NCBI RefSeq assembly: GCF_016086655.4
Contig: NC_052137.2
Location: forward strand, 7,564,001 to 7,628,000
Length of the DNA: 64,000 nt
Direction: 5' to 3'
Source: Lepeophtheirus salmonis
Lineage: Eukaryota > Arthropoda > Copepoda > Siphonostomatoida > Caligidae
Positions 10,991 to 25,900 of the stretch are shown here, piece after piece (position 1 is the first letter of the stretch; the number at the start of each line of letters is the position of its first letter). The notes under the pieces are model-generated. The model saw only the letters and a list, made by a program, of their open reading frames with translations. It was not told the origin of the DNA and did not search any database. A program made the translations under genes and the position numbers.

Positions 10991-13900
10991 GTAATTAAAC
11001 CATAGTTATATCCATAGATGAAAATAATACTTAAACGAAAGAGGATTTGTAGTTGATACTTGAATGTATATTTATTTTATAATTTCTAAAGCTGTTCTCA
11101 TTATTTTTGCATTCTTGAGGAGAGGATATATTATATGTATAAACTATAAAGTGTGACCACAAATATGTTTGATGATGAATGACGGAAAGTAATGATGTTA
11201 TTATTATTAGTGATAAAAATCGAGTGCGTTTAAATCCTGGTTGAATTCATAATAGAATTGAAGATTTACATGTGAGTCCTTTGTAAGTATGGCATTACTT
11301 ACGTCTATCCTCCACCCCCTCGTCACAACTGTTGGTCGAATATTTTCAAGTCTTTGTTAAAAAACTGGTCATTCCAAAAAATGAAATGATTTTCTCCAAA
11401 GAACACCCATAAAATGTAATTTGCCATTTTTCAAAAAAACACGTGGGCTTAGCACTTTTTCGATGATACATTAAGCTAAGGTATCCCTGTTGCTCTGGTA
11501 CGGGTATCCGAACTACTGACGGTTCTATCCTATAAGCCAACAATAGCAGTGACGTTAAGTCATAAAATTAAAAACCCCCAGATATGAGGAAGGACCTATG
11601 AAGGCAGGAATTACTCCAATATTGATCTTCAATTTTACGGGACGTACACTTATAATCCCCAAGAAATCCTCAGTGTTAATTTTCGTATATTTACGCACTA
11701 GTGACTACTATATACTTAGATGGTATCTCCTTAAGAGTGGAACAAAAACGATCACAGCTTTGAAAAATAAAAATAAAACACTGTTCAGTTTGCCAAGAGC
11801 AACAAAACTTGCAAGCTTAAAAATGCTTCGGATTTACAGCCCTACTTATGACGTAATGTGGTTAAAAAAATATAGTCAAAATAATATAAAATGTAGTATA
11901 TATGTCAAGCTACTGACACAACAATACGTGCGGGGTCTGAAAGGTTGCCAATCTAACAAAGATATGAGGCATTTTTATTTTATTTTTCAACAAGGTCTCC
12001 TTGTAACTCTGAACACTTCTCCCACAAATACGCCCATCTCTGTAACCCATCCCAAATAATACTGGGTGTTTTACTCATTAAAGTATTAAAGTACTCACGA
12101 GACACCTTTTGTTTTTGGCTCAATTACTCCGATTTGGATTAACTTAGATACGTCAAATTTTACCATAACAAGCCTTCTTTTGTCTGTTATTACTTTAATC
12201 TATTTCATGAAAGCTCAATACTCGATTCTGTCCATTTTCACAAAAATATTCAAATCAACTTACTCAAACAACCTTTACATAACAACTGCGCGTCCAGAAT
12301 GGGGTTGACGAGTAACTGTCAATAGATGCTAAATAGATATAGCTTTTATTTATGAGTATTGCCATCTTCACGTTGAGGTTGAAAACTTTTCCTACCCCCC
12401 CCCCCTAGAATAAACCCTTATGTCATAAAATTATAGATCTGTGAGATAATTTAAACTCGTAAGCTTTTCGGACATTGTACATATAGAGTTAAAGGTTAAT
12501 TTACGACTTATTTCAACTTTAGTAATGAATTAAACTCCTTGGCTTCTTTTTCTATTAACTGTTTTGGAAGGATTTGTAGAAATATAATTTGTATTGTACA
12601 ATTTACCATCTCAACCAACTTCCTGTTACGTACGTTTATGCGTAGTTTGTACGAAGATAAAGAAGGGGAATATGACTTTTAAAGCCCATAGTATCTCTTT
12701 TAAAGAGTGTAGAAAAAAAAACTTTGTATTCAGCTAATTGTTTTGAATGACCCTCGAGCTGACATTAATTAAGTAAGTAAAATTATGGTGCCCTTTGAAG
12801 ATAATGTCTATTCAACTTTTGTTCATAATACTTATATGTACAGTGTGGTACAGAATTGTAGATCCGTTAACTTTATATGGGGATCCACAGTGGGTGGACA
12901 GGAGGGGATGTAGCCGTCCTCAATTTTTTATCGTGAATAAAAAATATAAAATAAATTACGATGCAAAAAGCCTCACAATTTTTTTTCTTTTTTCAACTTC
13001 TCTATTCTTAAAAAATTTTACTCCCAAAGATATTCTTTTTTTTTTGCCTCTTCTATAAAGGGTATAATAAGGGTATTATGTGTAAAGAGTTCGTTACCCA
13101 AGTCAGTTATATTGCCACAGCGTTTTGATGGAAAAAATATTGCAGTGTGAGCCCAGCCAAAGAAAATATACAGTGAAAAAAAAGTTTTGTTTCATCCACA
13201 TTGACAAAACACGCGTAAAGTCCTGCAAGTTCTTGTGGAACAGCTGTAAACCGTCCGTGAAGCACTTCACACGATTTCTTTTTTGGTCAAGCCTGAACAC
13301 CAATCTTGCGGATGTCTTTGTCATGTCCAAATATTGATGTAATTTTGCAATTTTATGCACATTCATTCTTTTGTCATACATCACCATATTATGAATTTTA
13401 TCAAGGATTTCTAGAATATTACGCTCAGCAGGGCGTCCAAAATGTTCAGCCTCACTTGTGCCCGTATGGCCACTCTGAAAATTTCGAAACTACTTATAAA
13501 ATGCTCTAATCGAAGGTGTAGAGTCCTTATAATGGTTATCAAGGTTCGTTTTAGTCTCCTGAGAGACATTTTGTCTTGGATTAAGTCATGTTTAATCCAG
13601 TCACAAAATTCTTTTTCGTACGTTTTTTGAAAATCACTCCACTTCCTCGATTAAAACAAATCCCAAACAGAAACAAATTGAACGATGTGGCTTCATTTAA
13701 TTGTAAAACTTAAACTTTTCTTGAATAAGGAGACCAGAGCTTTTTAAAACTCATTATTATATTATCTACACACATTTTCGTGTATATATGTTATATACAA
13801 GCGGCGATCTCTGTACTATTCTCAATTTCTTTATCTTTTAATGCTTTATTTAATTAAAAAATTCACCATTCTAATAACCAACTATTAATTTGTATCATCA

Positions 13901-16900
13901 TTTCATTTTTATCCATTGACATTACATTGTTACTATGTATTTATGAGTTATAAAACATGTATTAACTGTAAGCAATTGCACTTTATAATGGTCCGCAGAA
14001 TACTTAAATTTTAGTCATTTGTATTCAAATAGCCAAAAGAGGCAATACTATTACAGTGTGTTGAATGAAATTTCCAAAGCTCAACTTCATTCCAAATTTC
14101 TAAAAGTTCTTATTGTAAGGCAATGAGATTTTATATATCTACAAAGCTTGAAGGTGGTGCGTGGGCCACATTGTTGTTCTCTTAATGTTTAAGTGTAACC
14201 CACTACTCATTCTCACTTTAAGAAGTATTTTGTTGCAAAATTGTAACAATATCCTAAAACCGCGTAGAAAGTGCATTATTAGTTAAAACATTGAAAAATA
14301 TTCATTGAATTCATTGAAAAAATTCATTCGATGAAATTATACAATGGAACAAAAAAAAAATCATAAAATTAAAAAAAAAAACCCTCCCTAGCAGAAAAAA
14401 CTATATCATCCTCCGGACGCCCCTGAACAGGGTTGTCATATTAGCCTTTTTTGAAGCAGTTTAACCTTGTAAAGTTAGATTTGGCCTGTTCTTATATTTG
14501 GCCTAAATTTGAAATAAATATGTAATTAAATATTTGTTTTATGAATACATTTTTCATGAAACTTAATTTAATATGTTCGGGGGTCCATTAAAATAATTCA
14601 ATTGGTCCTTTAGAGCATCTACATTCATATGGGAGGTGACAAAGGCTGTCCTCTTGATAGCGCTCTAGATCCCATAGTGAAGAGACTTGTAGCCTGTTGA
14701 GGACAAAGGCCACATTGAGCATGGACAGGAATTCCCCAAGTTGTATTCACAAACCTTTTGAATTATTTCGACCTTTTGCCGTCCAGATTTCCTTCTAAGG
14801 TTCTTGTCGTCATTCTTCGCCTTTTAATCTTGGTTATGAGATATTTGGAGAAAGGAACGATGCAGAATATCTTGTCATAACTCATTCCTACGTCAAGAAG
14901 TAAGGACACGCAATTTCTTTTGTCTTTTATCAAGTTGCCATTCGTCTGATAAAGAAGTTTGGTTCATAAGGAGTGTTTGTTTTTATTGCTTTATGAGTTG
15001 ATATTACATACAAAAATCGTCAAGTTATTTTGTACCTCAATGTTTCATTCACAATTCGCTGGGACACATTTTATATTGTATATCGATCACCCCTTAAAAT
15101 AGGCAATGACTGCGTTATCCGCTTGTCAAGTACTGTTTATCCTTTATTTTCAATTATTCATCTCTTTTTGTGGTTTCAATTTGTACAAGTTGTAACTTGT
15201 ACAAGAAAATATACAATTGTATGTTGAGCAGTACTCCAATCATTTATTGTTATTTGGGGCTTGAATTTTTGTATTAGGGCGACTTGGTGTGAGTAACTTT
15301 GGATGAACCACTATTAATTGAACCAAAGCCCCAAACGCCCACTTACTCCTTCTGATTACGGGCCTGTGATATACAACAGATGTTAATATAAATATTGAGA
15401 TGCTCTCAATATTTCTAAAGCAACCCCAAGTTTGACGATATATCAATTTATATGTATATTGATATTATATCAAATTTTTCACTCTGTAGGTCACAAAAAA
15501 AGATATTTGGGCTCATAAAGTTCCTATACTTTATTTTTCATAAGGTAAAAGCAATCCAAGAGGAAAGATTTATAACAATATGCATAAGAATACAACTGTT
15601 TTATTTGTCTTTTAATGTTTTTTTGAGTAGACATTAAAACATACAAATACAACTAAATGGATTATGATATGAGTAAAATTAGGGATGTACTATTGTTCAT
15701 AAATTAGAAAAGGACATCAAATTAGTAGACTTTTCATATCATGTTGATATATTCCGTTTTCTGGAGGGAGGCTATATTAATATGCTGTTTTTTATGTTAT
15801 CTTAACTTCGAAAACCTGGCACGATGTCGTTACAATATATCAAATTGAAAATTCTAGTTAGCCCGATTACATGATGGTCTAACCTTGTATTTCTATTAAC
15901 CTTTGTGTGAATTACATTTGTATTGTTCGACGTATTATTTTCAGTTTTTTAGCACAACTTATTCTTATTAACCTTTTCGATTTGTCTCAAATTGTATTTG
16001 AAATAGCAAAAATTAATTGTCACAATAAAAGACTTGACAATTCACAGATTTTAGGGTTGAAAGAGGCCATATTGCGACCAATATAAGTCTCTTGAATCAA
16101 ATTAAGGTTCTAAAATATAGCTACAATTATTGAGTATCTTAACTCAACCACCAAATTTGAATAAAAATACTATAGCTGACTTAAATATATCTATGAAATA
16201 TTGGCTTGTATGTCCAGGATAGTCCAGATAAATTGGGGAAAATATTTTAAGGGTTATAACGAACGAAATAGATAATGCATAATTTTTATATTATTTGAAA
16301 GCTACATTTCATGATTTTTTATTATTTATATTGAGATACGCCTTTCTTGATAACTTCGGCCATATGGCGTTGAAAGCTTTGGCAGGTCCGGGGGACCTCA
16401 TGCGGATCCATCTTTGACATTATAAATATAAAGGATTTCTTCAGTCCCTCCACAAACGAATAATACTTGGCACAAGCCTCGTGCTCGACCCTTCCCTGGA
16501 GACAAAAATATCATGTTTTCAGGTGCAGGCTTTTTGCAGGCCAAAAATCCGGTCTCCAAAAGCGAAAACATATAATTGTGGGAATAAATTAATGTCAAGC
16601 TTATACCTTTTATAAAATAAACATGAATTTGTAATATTATTCAATATATTTGGCAATACTTTTGCAATTATATTATAAAAAATAACTGTCTGAACATTAC
16701 TCCATGTTTGAATGCACAATCTACACAAGAAAGTACAGGGAAGTTTTTGATAATGGCAACAAAGGTTTGCATATATATATATATAAATCTCAAACGTTTA
16801 AAAAGTTGGAGAAAATAAAGTATGCAAAAGTAATATATAATTTACGACTATGTTCTTTACCCTACACTTCATCGTGACGAGTTAAAGGAAGCAAAAAATT

Positions 16901-19900
16901 TATATCACACTTATATAACTAAAACGGGCTCTCAGTTGTATGCAAACCTACGCCTATGATCCTTTTTTCTAGGTTGGATTTTCTGTTAAATGAAACATCT
17001 TTATTTAAACTACCTCAAAACAAACCAATAGGATCTTCGTAGCTCCGTATGTTCCAAAGTTATGATTGATTATGTATTTTTAACGTTCTATGCTACCTTG
17101 ACCTATGGCATTGACCTCTCACAATTGAATGGTCTCTTACTGTAACAATATATATATATATATATTCTTAGTAAGTTAGATGAAAATCTTTCTTTAACTT
17201 TTGCCGTAGTTTTGGCAATCAACAGACAAACTAACTAACAAATAAACATAGACAAAAATATAAGCCTCATTCAACTTTATTGGCGGAGTTAATTAAAAAT
17301 TGAAAGGTTTAAACATTCTTTGTATCGTTAAAGGACTCAAGTGGGCACTCAGTAGAAGAAAAACAGGTTTTTACTTCTCTTTGCTGATTGGCTTAAAATT
17401 GTCAGCTACCATGGGGTCTATTTTAAAGGTATTGAAGTCAATGTATGTACTACTTTGAGGGCCACATTTAATTATTTATCATAATTAGCCAATAATTATT
17501 AATTGCAATATATTTTTAATAATGGTAAAATGTGTATTGTAATAATAGATCAACATTGAGTTAAAAAAGATTCTAGATTTATAGAATATATCGTCCACTC
17601 TTTATGCTGCTATATCAAGGAAGTCTTCGAAAATATATGCATTACAGCCGAGATGTGATTTTGCAATCTTATTCAAACTCAAAAGTTTAACAATTTAAGA
17701 AATATAATCCAAATCCTGGAAGATTTGATTGAAAAATATATATATATATATAAATATTCCTAGCCCATTGTCATGATATTATAACCAAAATTATTCAAAA
17801 ATAGTGCAAAGTTCGTGTAAAGGTGCTTGCAAAACTTTCTCGAAGAGAGAAAGGAGGAATGAGGAACAATGTTCGGGCTATTAAAGGTGCAAGTATGCAT
17901 GAAATTGTGCAAGTCATCCCTTGATTATTTGCCACATTTAATTATTTCAATGTATTAATTCCTAATAATGTTATTTCAGTTTATAGTATAAAATTCACTA
18001 AAGTTTTTTAATATTTAAAAAGTAAATTTGGTTCTTTTTTAACTTTATATTTATTTTTAAAGACTAAATTTTTTATTGAATTATTTAATATTGATAATAA
18101 TAAAACAAAATATAAGCAACTATTTAATATAAAAAAATAACCATTTTATGTCATGAATCATGAGAGTCGGTGCAATGGCTGTAGATGAGGACCTTATTTA
18201 TTTTCCTTATATTTTTGTTGTAGGTTTTTGTCAGTCTGTTCCTTCCCTTGCGTCCTTTAGGTATCGTAACTAATCCCATAAATATGAATACAAAGTACAT
18301 GCTCCACCGGAATGTGTCTATGAATTATTGGGTAGTATTTACGACGTAAAATAATGAATTGAACATATCTCCTTTACTTAATTTTTGTTTAAGATATTTT
18401 TTATGTTGACACGCCCCCTATTTAATTACATACAAATACAAAGTATATGTGAGCCTCTTTCTCCTTTCCAGGGAAATGGACCTATTGAGCTATCAAGCGG
18501 AGTACGTATCTCGGATGGTAAGTGGCATGAAGTTCTAGCACAATTCAGCCCCAAATATCTTGAACTGAGCGTGGATGGGCAACGGAAGTATGAGCGACCT
18601 TCCCTCAAATCTAACTCCAATAAGCACATTGACCTATCAGGACATCTCTATTTTGGTGGAATGGATTCACGGATCCGAAAAAGAGCTATTGAAGAGCATG
18701 GGATCGATAGTAGTACAGAGTCTCCTCTCAATGGCTGCATATCAGATATTCAACTTGATGGAAGACTCATTGGATTACCGGATGTTGTTGAAACCCTCAA
18801 TATACGACCAGGATGTCTCTGGACGTTTCCTTGTTTTGAGTCCAATCCTTGCTCTAAAGGGAAAGTCTGTCGACAAAAAGATCTTGCGGACTACATTTGT
18901 GTTAAGAAAGCGGAGAATAAAGATGGGGGCTATGTGAGTTGATTTATCATTATATATTTATCTTAAAGATATAATTTGGAAAAAAATTGAATTCTATATA
19001 TATTATTTATATACCAAAGCTTGGAGATTCTAAAAGTGTGAATCATTATTTGTCATGATGTTTGAATCAAGTTTCTGAATTTAATTTTTTGTTCATTTTC
19101 TTTGTTTAAGAATAAAAATACTCATCATCTCCAAGTCCAGGAAGGCAATCGAGCCGTCATTTCCATCATTAATCTAGATACATCTTCTTTTATTAACTAC
19201 GTAGAACATGAAATTGCATTCAGAATCACAAAAGAACCTACACACGGGAAGATAAAAGTCTGGAATCGTCCAAGCTCTATGGATCAAGGCACATTTACAC
19301 TTATAGACGTCCAAAATGATAAGGTAAAAAATTAGGTTTTTATTTGGTTGCACATGGGCGTCCGCAAGATTATAGTTTTTTAGGGGTAGGGCTTGGTTTT
19401 TTAAAAAAAAATAAAAAAAATCTTGTACATAAAAAAAAACTTCATTTGAGGGGGATAGAGCCCCTCAGACTTCCAACCAATGCGGACGCCAACGCAGCAT
19501 TTATAGCTTTGTACTTACCCACAATGTTTTAACCAAGTGGTCAAGCACGACTCTTAATTTCTTTGGCTACCTGATATCTACCCCCTCCCCCACCCCCCAC
19601 GCACAAAGTCACTTTGCAATACCACCGATTACGATACGTTATCATTTTTTCTCATCATGTATTAGAGGTGGATTCGGTCTAAGCCTGATCCCAAAAGCCA
19701 GCTGTCTGTACCTTTGTTTGCCAGGCCCGAAAACCCGAACTTTCGAGTCAACATTTATTTCTAATGTAAAATAATTATTTTACAACTAATTGATGACGTC
19801 ATCCCCGCATGGAAACCTCATGAAAATAAACTGAGAATGAGATTATTAATTATTTTGAACTATTACACTTACAAAATGAATGTTAAAATTTTAATCTCTC

Positions 19901-22900
19901 TCTCCAGAAATGACATTAAGACAGTTCTCCTCTTTATACAAGACGTAACTTTGTTATCAGCTCTCGATATTTAATCTTCTTTTCTCCTAATTTATGTTCT
20001 GAACATTAATTTGTAGAACTCTGATTAGTTCTTCTGTAGCTTTAAACAATTCCCAACAATCAATGAACAATAGTTTAATAGTTGGGGAAAACCTACCAAA
20101 TTATTTTAGGTATTTCCCCCCTTTTTTTTAATGAAAGGTTGCGTGATACGATAAAGTTAATAAATAAATCTCAGATATTCATTATCTCCCCAAAGTCAAA
20201 TAACTTGCAGCTGATATTAAGAAGGATCTTAATTCTGTAATACTTTAAGTCTAGCTCCTGCCTTCTCTTCGCGCTCTACAAAAATCCCATTCCCTATTAT
20301 ATATTTTTATCTAGATATGTATGTAAGTAATATTTTGAGGGTAATAAAATGAAACGTTTCCTTTCTTTTCTTCATTCCTGAGGCACAGAAATGAGTAAAA
20401 AGAAAAAGTTCAAGTAGATAAAAGAAAGTATGTGATTATTTAGATGATTATCTACTAAAATTTGAGGAGGGTTCTCCATATTTTTTTTTGATTGAGTAAG
20501 GATGTCGCAGGATTATATGTATATTTATTTTTTATATCTTTTGATTTTGATTTTTTTTTTGAAAAAAAATCTAAAGTAATTCAGAAAAAAATTAATTTTA
20601 TAAAAAAACTTTAATATTCATCAGCTAGTTACGAAAAGTTCAAATATTAAACTTTTTTGAAAGGAATTTAAAAAGTCATAGCCATACGCAAAAAATTTCA
20701 AAAATCCACAACTGTTCACAAAACAATTATTTATTGACTTCATAGATATTCAAAGAAAATTTGGAAAAAAAAAATTCAAATTTGTGCTTTTCGTAAAAAA
20801 AAAAAGTCAAATATTAATTTTTTTCGAAAAAAATTTCAAAAATTAAATTTAATATATTCAATTTAATTAGAAAAAACTTTTTAAAATTCACATCTCATCT
20901 CAGAAAATAAAATTTTTTTAAAAGGACTTTTGAAAATCCACAGCTTTCAAAAAAAATTAAATACTAAATTTTTCGCCGTGCTGCATAATTTGCCAGGATT
21001 TATTTTATTTTTAAAGAAAATAAAATAAATCTTTGAAAAAGTTATTTTTACCTTTAATTCTGCGTAAATTTGTATCATCCTGAACAAAAAAATCTAGTAA
21101 AAAGTAAAAATATGTTAATTTAGGGTGCTACAGCCCCTCCAGCACACCAACTGCGGACGCCCCACTTGAATTATATTAAAAAAATTATTATCATTCTTAA
21201 TAGGTGTATTATGAACATGATGGAACTGAAATCACTCAAGATGCGTGTACCCTTTCCATCCTTGCTCGTGGAAATCAGATCGACACATACACTCTCCTCA
21301 TGAACATTAGTCCCTCAAACGACCCACCTCAATTAGAAATCAATCCGGATGCAATCCTTCGAATCCCTCGTGGCTCGAAATCTCCCCTTGATCCAAGTTT
21401 CTTCAACGTTGTCGACCTGGACAACAGGGACAAAGATATCATATTCTCAATGCTCCCACCCGATGAGTCCTACATTCAAATCATTAATGATGGAAGTCAA
21501 AGCAATTCCAATGAGGAGTCCAACAACTCTGGTGGATCATCCTCTTCTTTTAAGAAGAGCATGCGATTCTCCCTTGACGCTCTTCGAAGGAACTCTGTGT
21601 ATCTCTGTCCCTCAGTGAGTAACACAGACTCTATTCGACGAATTGGGTTTCGTATTTCGGATGGTGAATCAAATGGAAACATTGCTTATTTGAAGGTCTC
21701 CTCTTTTGATCTCATCATTTATGCTGTAAATAATACGGGGTTGACTATTCCAACGGGAACGTCTGCACTCATAAGCTCCTACAATTTGACGTTTACGTCC
21801 AATGTACCTGAACAGGGACTTAATATAAGGTAAATTATTTTATATTTTTGTACGTAAATACACTATTAAATACAATTGGATTATCTTTTAATATCAAATG
21901 ATGCATATTGACTACTTAATATAATAAATTACCAATTTAGAGATGTTTATATTATATTGAAAGTTGTATAACTTTGACAAAAATGTTTCATTTCCAAATC
22001 TGGAAAGATACCGATTTCAACGCAAAACGAATGCATGAATTATTTTACTTATATGTACATATATTTTTCACAAATAATAATTATAATTTGTTCATATATG
22101 ATGTAGTTTAATTAACATAAATATCAATATACCCCAGTTTATTTAGACAACTATGAATATTGCAAAATTTATAAAAGAAATTTATATACATTATCTGATA
22201 TTAATTTGGCATTACTTTATTTTTTAAAAATCAATATATCTTATGGTTTATTTTGTCTTATAGGGATGAATTAGTTCCTAAATCTTAGCACATAAGAAGG
22301 TTTTACCTACATAAGTTATATTTATACATACAGTATAAATTTTTGAAAAGAAATTTCTAAAATTAATTTTTTGAAATTTTTTTTTTAAATAAATGCAATA
22401 TTAAAGTTTATAAAAACAAAATTTCAAAAATTCCTAGCTATTCACAGAAAGGAATTTTGGAAAAAAATTTCAAAAATCTAAAGATGTTATGAAAAAATTA
22501 ACTACTTTGTAGAAAAACTTTCAAAATCCAAAGCTATTCACAACGTTTGTTTATTTTTATTTGAAAAATTTAATTTTTGGAACAAATTTAAAAAATGAAA
22601 ATTCAAGTATTAAATTTTAATGTAAAAAATTTTAAAAATCCACAAGTATTAAAAACATTAAATTTTTTGAAAAAAAAATCCAAAATTAAATTTCAAATGT
22701 AATATTTTTTTGAAAAAATATTCAAAAATCCACAGATGTCATTTAAAAATTAACTACTTTGTAAAAAAAACTTTCAAAATCCAATGCTATTCACAGAATA
22801 ATTTTTTTAATTTGAAAAATTTAATTTTTTGGAAGAAATTTAAAAAATGAAAATTCAAGTATTAAATTTTTATGTAAAAAATTTCAAAAATCTAAAAGTA

Positions 22901-25900
22901 TTAAAAAAATTAAATTTTTTGGGAAAAAAAAATCCAAAATTTAATTTCAAACATTAAATTTTTATAAAAAATTATTCAAAAATCCATAGCTATTCACAAA
23001 AAAAAATCTTGATAAAAGAGTTTATTATTCCACAGCTGCTAACAAAAAAACTAAATTTAAAAAATAAAAATTATTTCTGACAAAAATAAATTAATAGTAA
23101 AAAGCAAAAATTCCTTTATTTGGGGGAGCAGATTGTAGCTCTTACATACCATTCCTTCGGACAACCCTGTATTTCTTAATTGATAAATAGCCTTGACTTT
23201 CGAGCTCCGTCCAAGAACGATTTAACCTCTTATGTCTAGATATTAGAAGTTTAAATGAGATAGTTGAGGTTGACTGATAACTCCAAATACAATGTAATTT
23301 TCCTTAGAATTTCTATGAAGTATCACTTTAAAAAAAAGTAAGATTCGAATGGATCTTATAGCAGGATAATTTGGATTTTGTTAACGCTCCCAACTCTTCC
23401 TTTGGAATGGAGAGTCGCCGAGGATCCGTGGATAATGGTTTCTTGACTGGAAGGGATGGTACAGCATCATACACTATGATAAATTGCTTTGAGGGTGTAG
23501 ACTCCGGTGAATTTTTCGGTGTAGGCGTTACAAAATATTCTGAGGAAGTATTTGTAGAAGGATGGGTTCTATTATTTAAGAACCACCAATGAATGTTGTG
23601 TAGGAGATAGGCAAAGCAGGAGCAATAGGAATTTGAGCATTTATCCTCCACATTGTTCCTGTAATTTGTTGGCATTACAAAAATTAATGTCTATTTGAAT
23701 ATCTTTCTAGCGCATGAGGAACTGATATCATGTCTTGGACAAGTTATCTAAATGTCTTCTATTTAAGAAAAAAAAAAGTTGTGTGACATGAAATATGCTT
23801 CTTTCATTTAAAAATGTCATGCACAAGTATCGTTAAACAATCATGAGTATCTATTTTACGTATATGCATCGATTATTTCATGGATAAGGATGATAAAACG
23901 AAGACCATTTCCTCTTTTATGTAAAGGACAGTATTTTTTAGGGTATATATTTTTGTCAAAGAATATATGAAACATGTATATTTTGTTAACATAATATTCT
24001 ATGGACATAATTGGAAAAAGAGGCTTTATTTGATTATGAACATATATTTAATCATGGTATATATCACGATAGAAGAAGAAATGATCCATTATTATTGACT
24101 TTAAAGTACTGACTTGAGTAGAATCGATAAATTAGAAAAGGAATAAAATATCGAGAAAAAATACCGTGTCATAGAAAACCCATTTGAAAACAATTCGATA
24201 ACTGGAGGCTACCCAGAAAAATGTACTAGTGAGTGTTTGTTAAAATCATCAAAGACTAAATATATAATGGAATTTATAAATAGTTTTTAAACGTTATTTC
24301 CCGCCCATTTTTTTGATTAAGTATATCTTGTTTATTATTGGTCACATCAGATCTACGATAAGGTTTTGTAAAGGTGACAACAAACGCTTTTTGAACAGTA
24401 TTGCGCTTGGTACTATTTAGGTTTGTGTTGCAAAACAGGGCTGGAGCGAATTTTTCTTCTCCACTAAATTTGGCCATCTACTGTGAACAACTAGAACTTT
24501 TGAAAATGGCAATCGAACAATATTTTCCGTGCATTAATGCTACTAAAAATTTCGAAGATTCTCCACTCTATTCTAGAAGTGACACATTCTCTCTTCCCCC
24601 CTTCCAATAATATAAAAGACACCTGATGTTAGTATGGATCTTAAATCAGGTGTACCATATCTCTCGCTCGCGCCTTCTCCTCTTGCTCTTAAAAAAACAT
24701 CTCCATGTATACTTACAACCTAGTCGATATTACCAGAGTTGGGGACGTGGACTCAAGACTTGTGACTCTACTTGGACTGGAGTCCACATTTTGAAAAACC
24801 ATGACACGACTTCATCACACCGTCAAATATTCATAATTGACTACTATTGTACAGCCTTGAATCGCAATTCGACTTGAACTGGACTAAATGACTAATATTT
24901 AAAGATCAACAAATTTTGGCAAGGAGTTGGACTCGAGCTGTACTTGCAGGATTATGACTTTTTCCCATCTTATTGAATTTGATAGGGTTGATCTTATCTA
25001 GTGGTAAAGATATTTTATTTTTATCACGGAATGACATTATTACAAAATCATAGAGGAGGAAAGCAAGACGTAGAAGCTCTGTACAGAGCAAGGTGAGACG
25101 ATTGGAAAGAACAGTTCTAAATTTCCCATTTTTGCCATTTTTGTGGAACAGAAGGAGCGGCTCAATACAGATGCTTCCATGGAACTTTTGGATCAGAAAG
25201 TGCTACCGTGGGCCAGATAAAAGTTCGGAGACAACTTTTTTTTCACTCAAAACGAATCTCCATATCATAGAGCCATGGAGAGACAAAATGTGGTCACCCA
25301 CCTCTTCAGACGCGAACACCTTGGACTATTCTATCGAGGTGTGTTGGAGGAGAGGGTGAGTGCTACTACTCACAGAAATGTACAGTCTCCAGAGGCTTCC
25401 ATCAAGGAAGAGTGGATCAAGCTCGAGTCTGACAACATAGTCAAGGTCTGCAACCGATTATGACCTCTTATTGAGGAAATTATTAGAGTTGAGGGCTCAA
25501 ATATTAAACACAAGTTGTGCCAAGCACTACTTTTAGATGATTTTCTTAAATAAATGTCCTCACAAAACCTCTTGTTTTTACTTTACTCTCGAAAAATAGA
25601 AAAAAATTAAATTTGTACTTATCTACATTTCATATTCCAAAACTACGGATGTTTTTTTAGTTTTTTGTTGACGAATGAGTTAATGTAAATTTAGTACCTT
25701 CCAGTTCCTGCAATTCGTTACGTAATCGTATTATAGTGTATAGCCTCTCTTTTCAGAGATTTAAAACTCCCATATGAAATTGTTATTGATTAGAAAATCA
25801 CTAAGAAATAGGAGCCCCACGAAATTCCAAAACACATTTGAAGAGCTTTAGTGATATAAAGTAAGCAAACTTTATCATTGATGAATTCGGCTGGGGTTTC

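Larger units (their letters stand above)
10991..18471. other. Intron, 7.5 kb
   Basis: Intron between the two laminin-G exons. It contains family A and C repeats, mariner and Tc1-like remnants and (TA)n runs at about 16768-16785 and 17149-17165. A GC-rich end-like tccggacgcccctg at 14412 may be a solo end of the GGGGCGTCCGCA family. No further exon was recognised. Confidence 0.75.

Noticed and set aside
11598..12059. 153-codon plus-strand frame
   Set aside because: It starts in an inverted family A repeat, has no splice or domain support, and has an AT-driven composition rich in Lys, Thr, Leu and Ile.
18426..18629. Minus-strand frame over the laminin-G exon
   Set aside because: Antisense shadow of a well-supported exon.
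22300..23110. Regularly spaced repeats that might suggest a CRISPR array
   Set aside because: Units are AT-rich, diverged and without unique spacers, the genome is eukaryotic, and the arrays are bounded by transposon-like ends.
23371..23592. 73-codon plus-strand frame
   Set aside because: It is the antisense of the minus-strand tail-like frame, which has better acceptor signals and composition.
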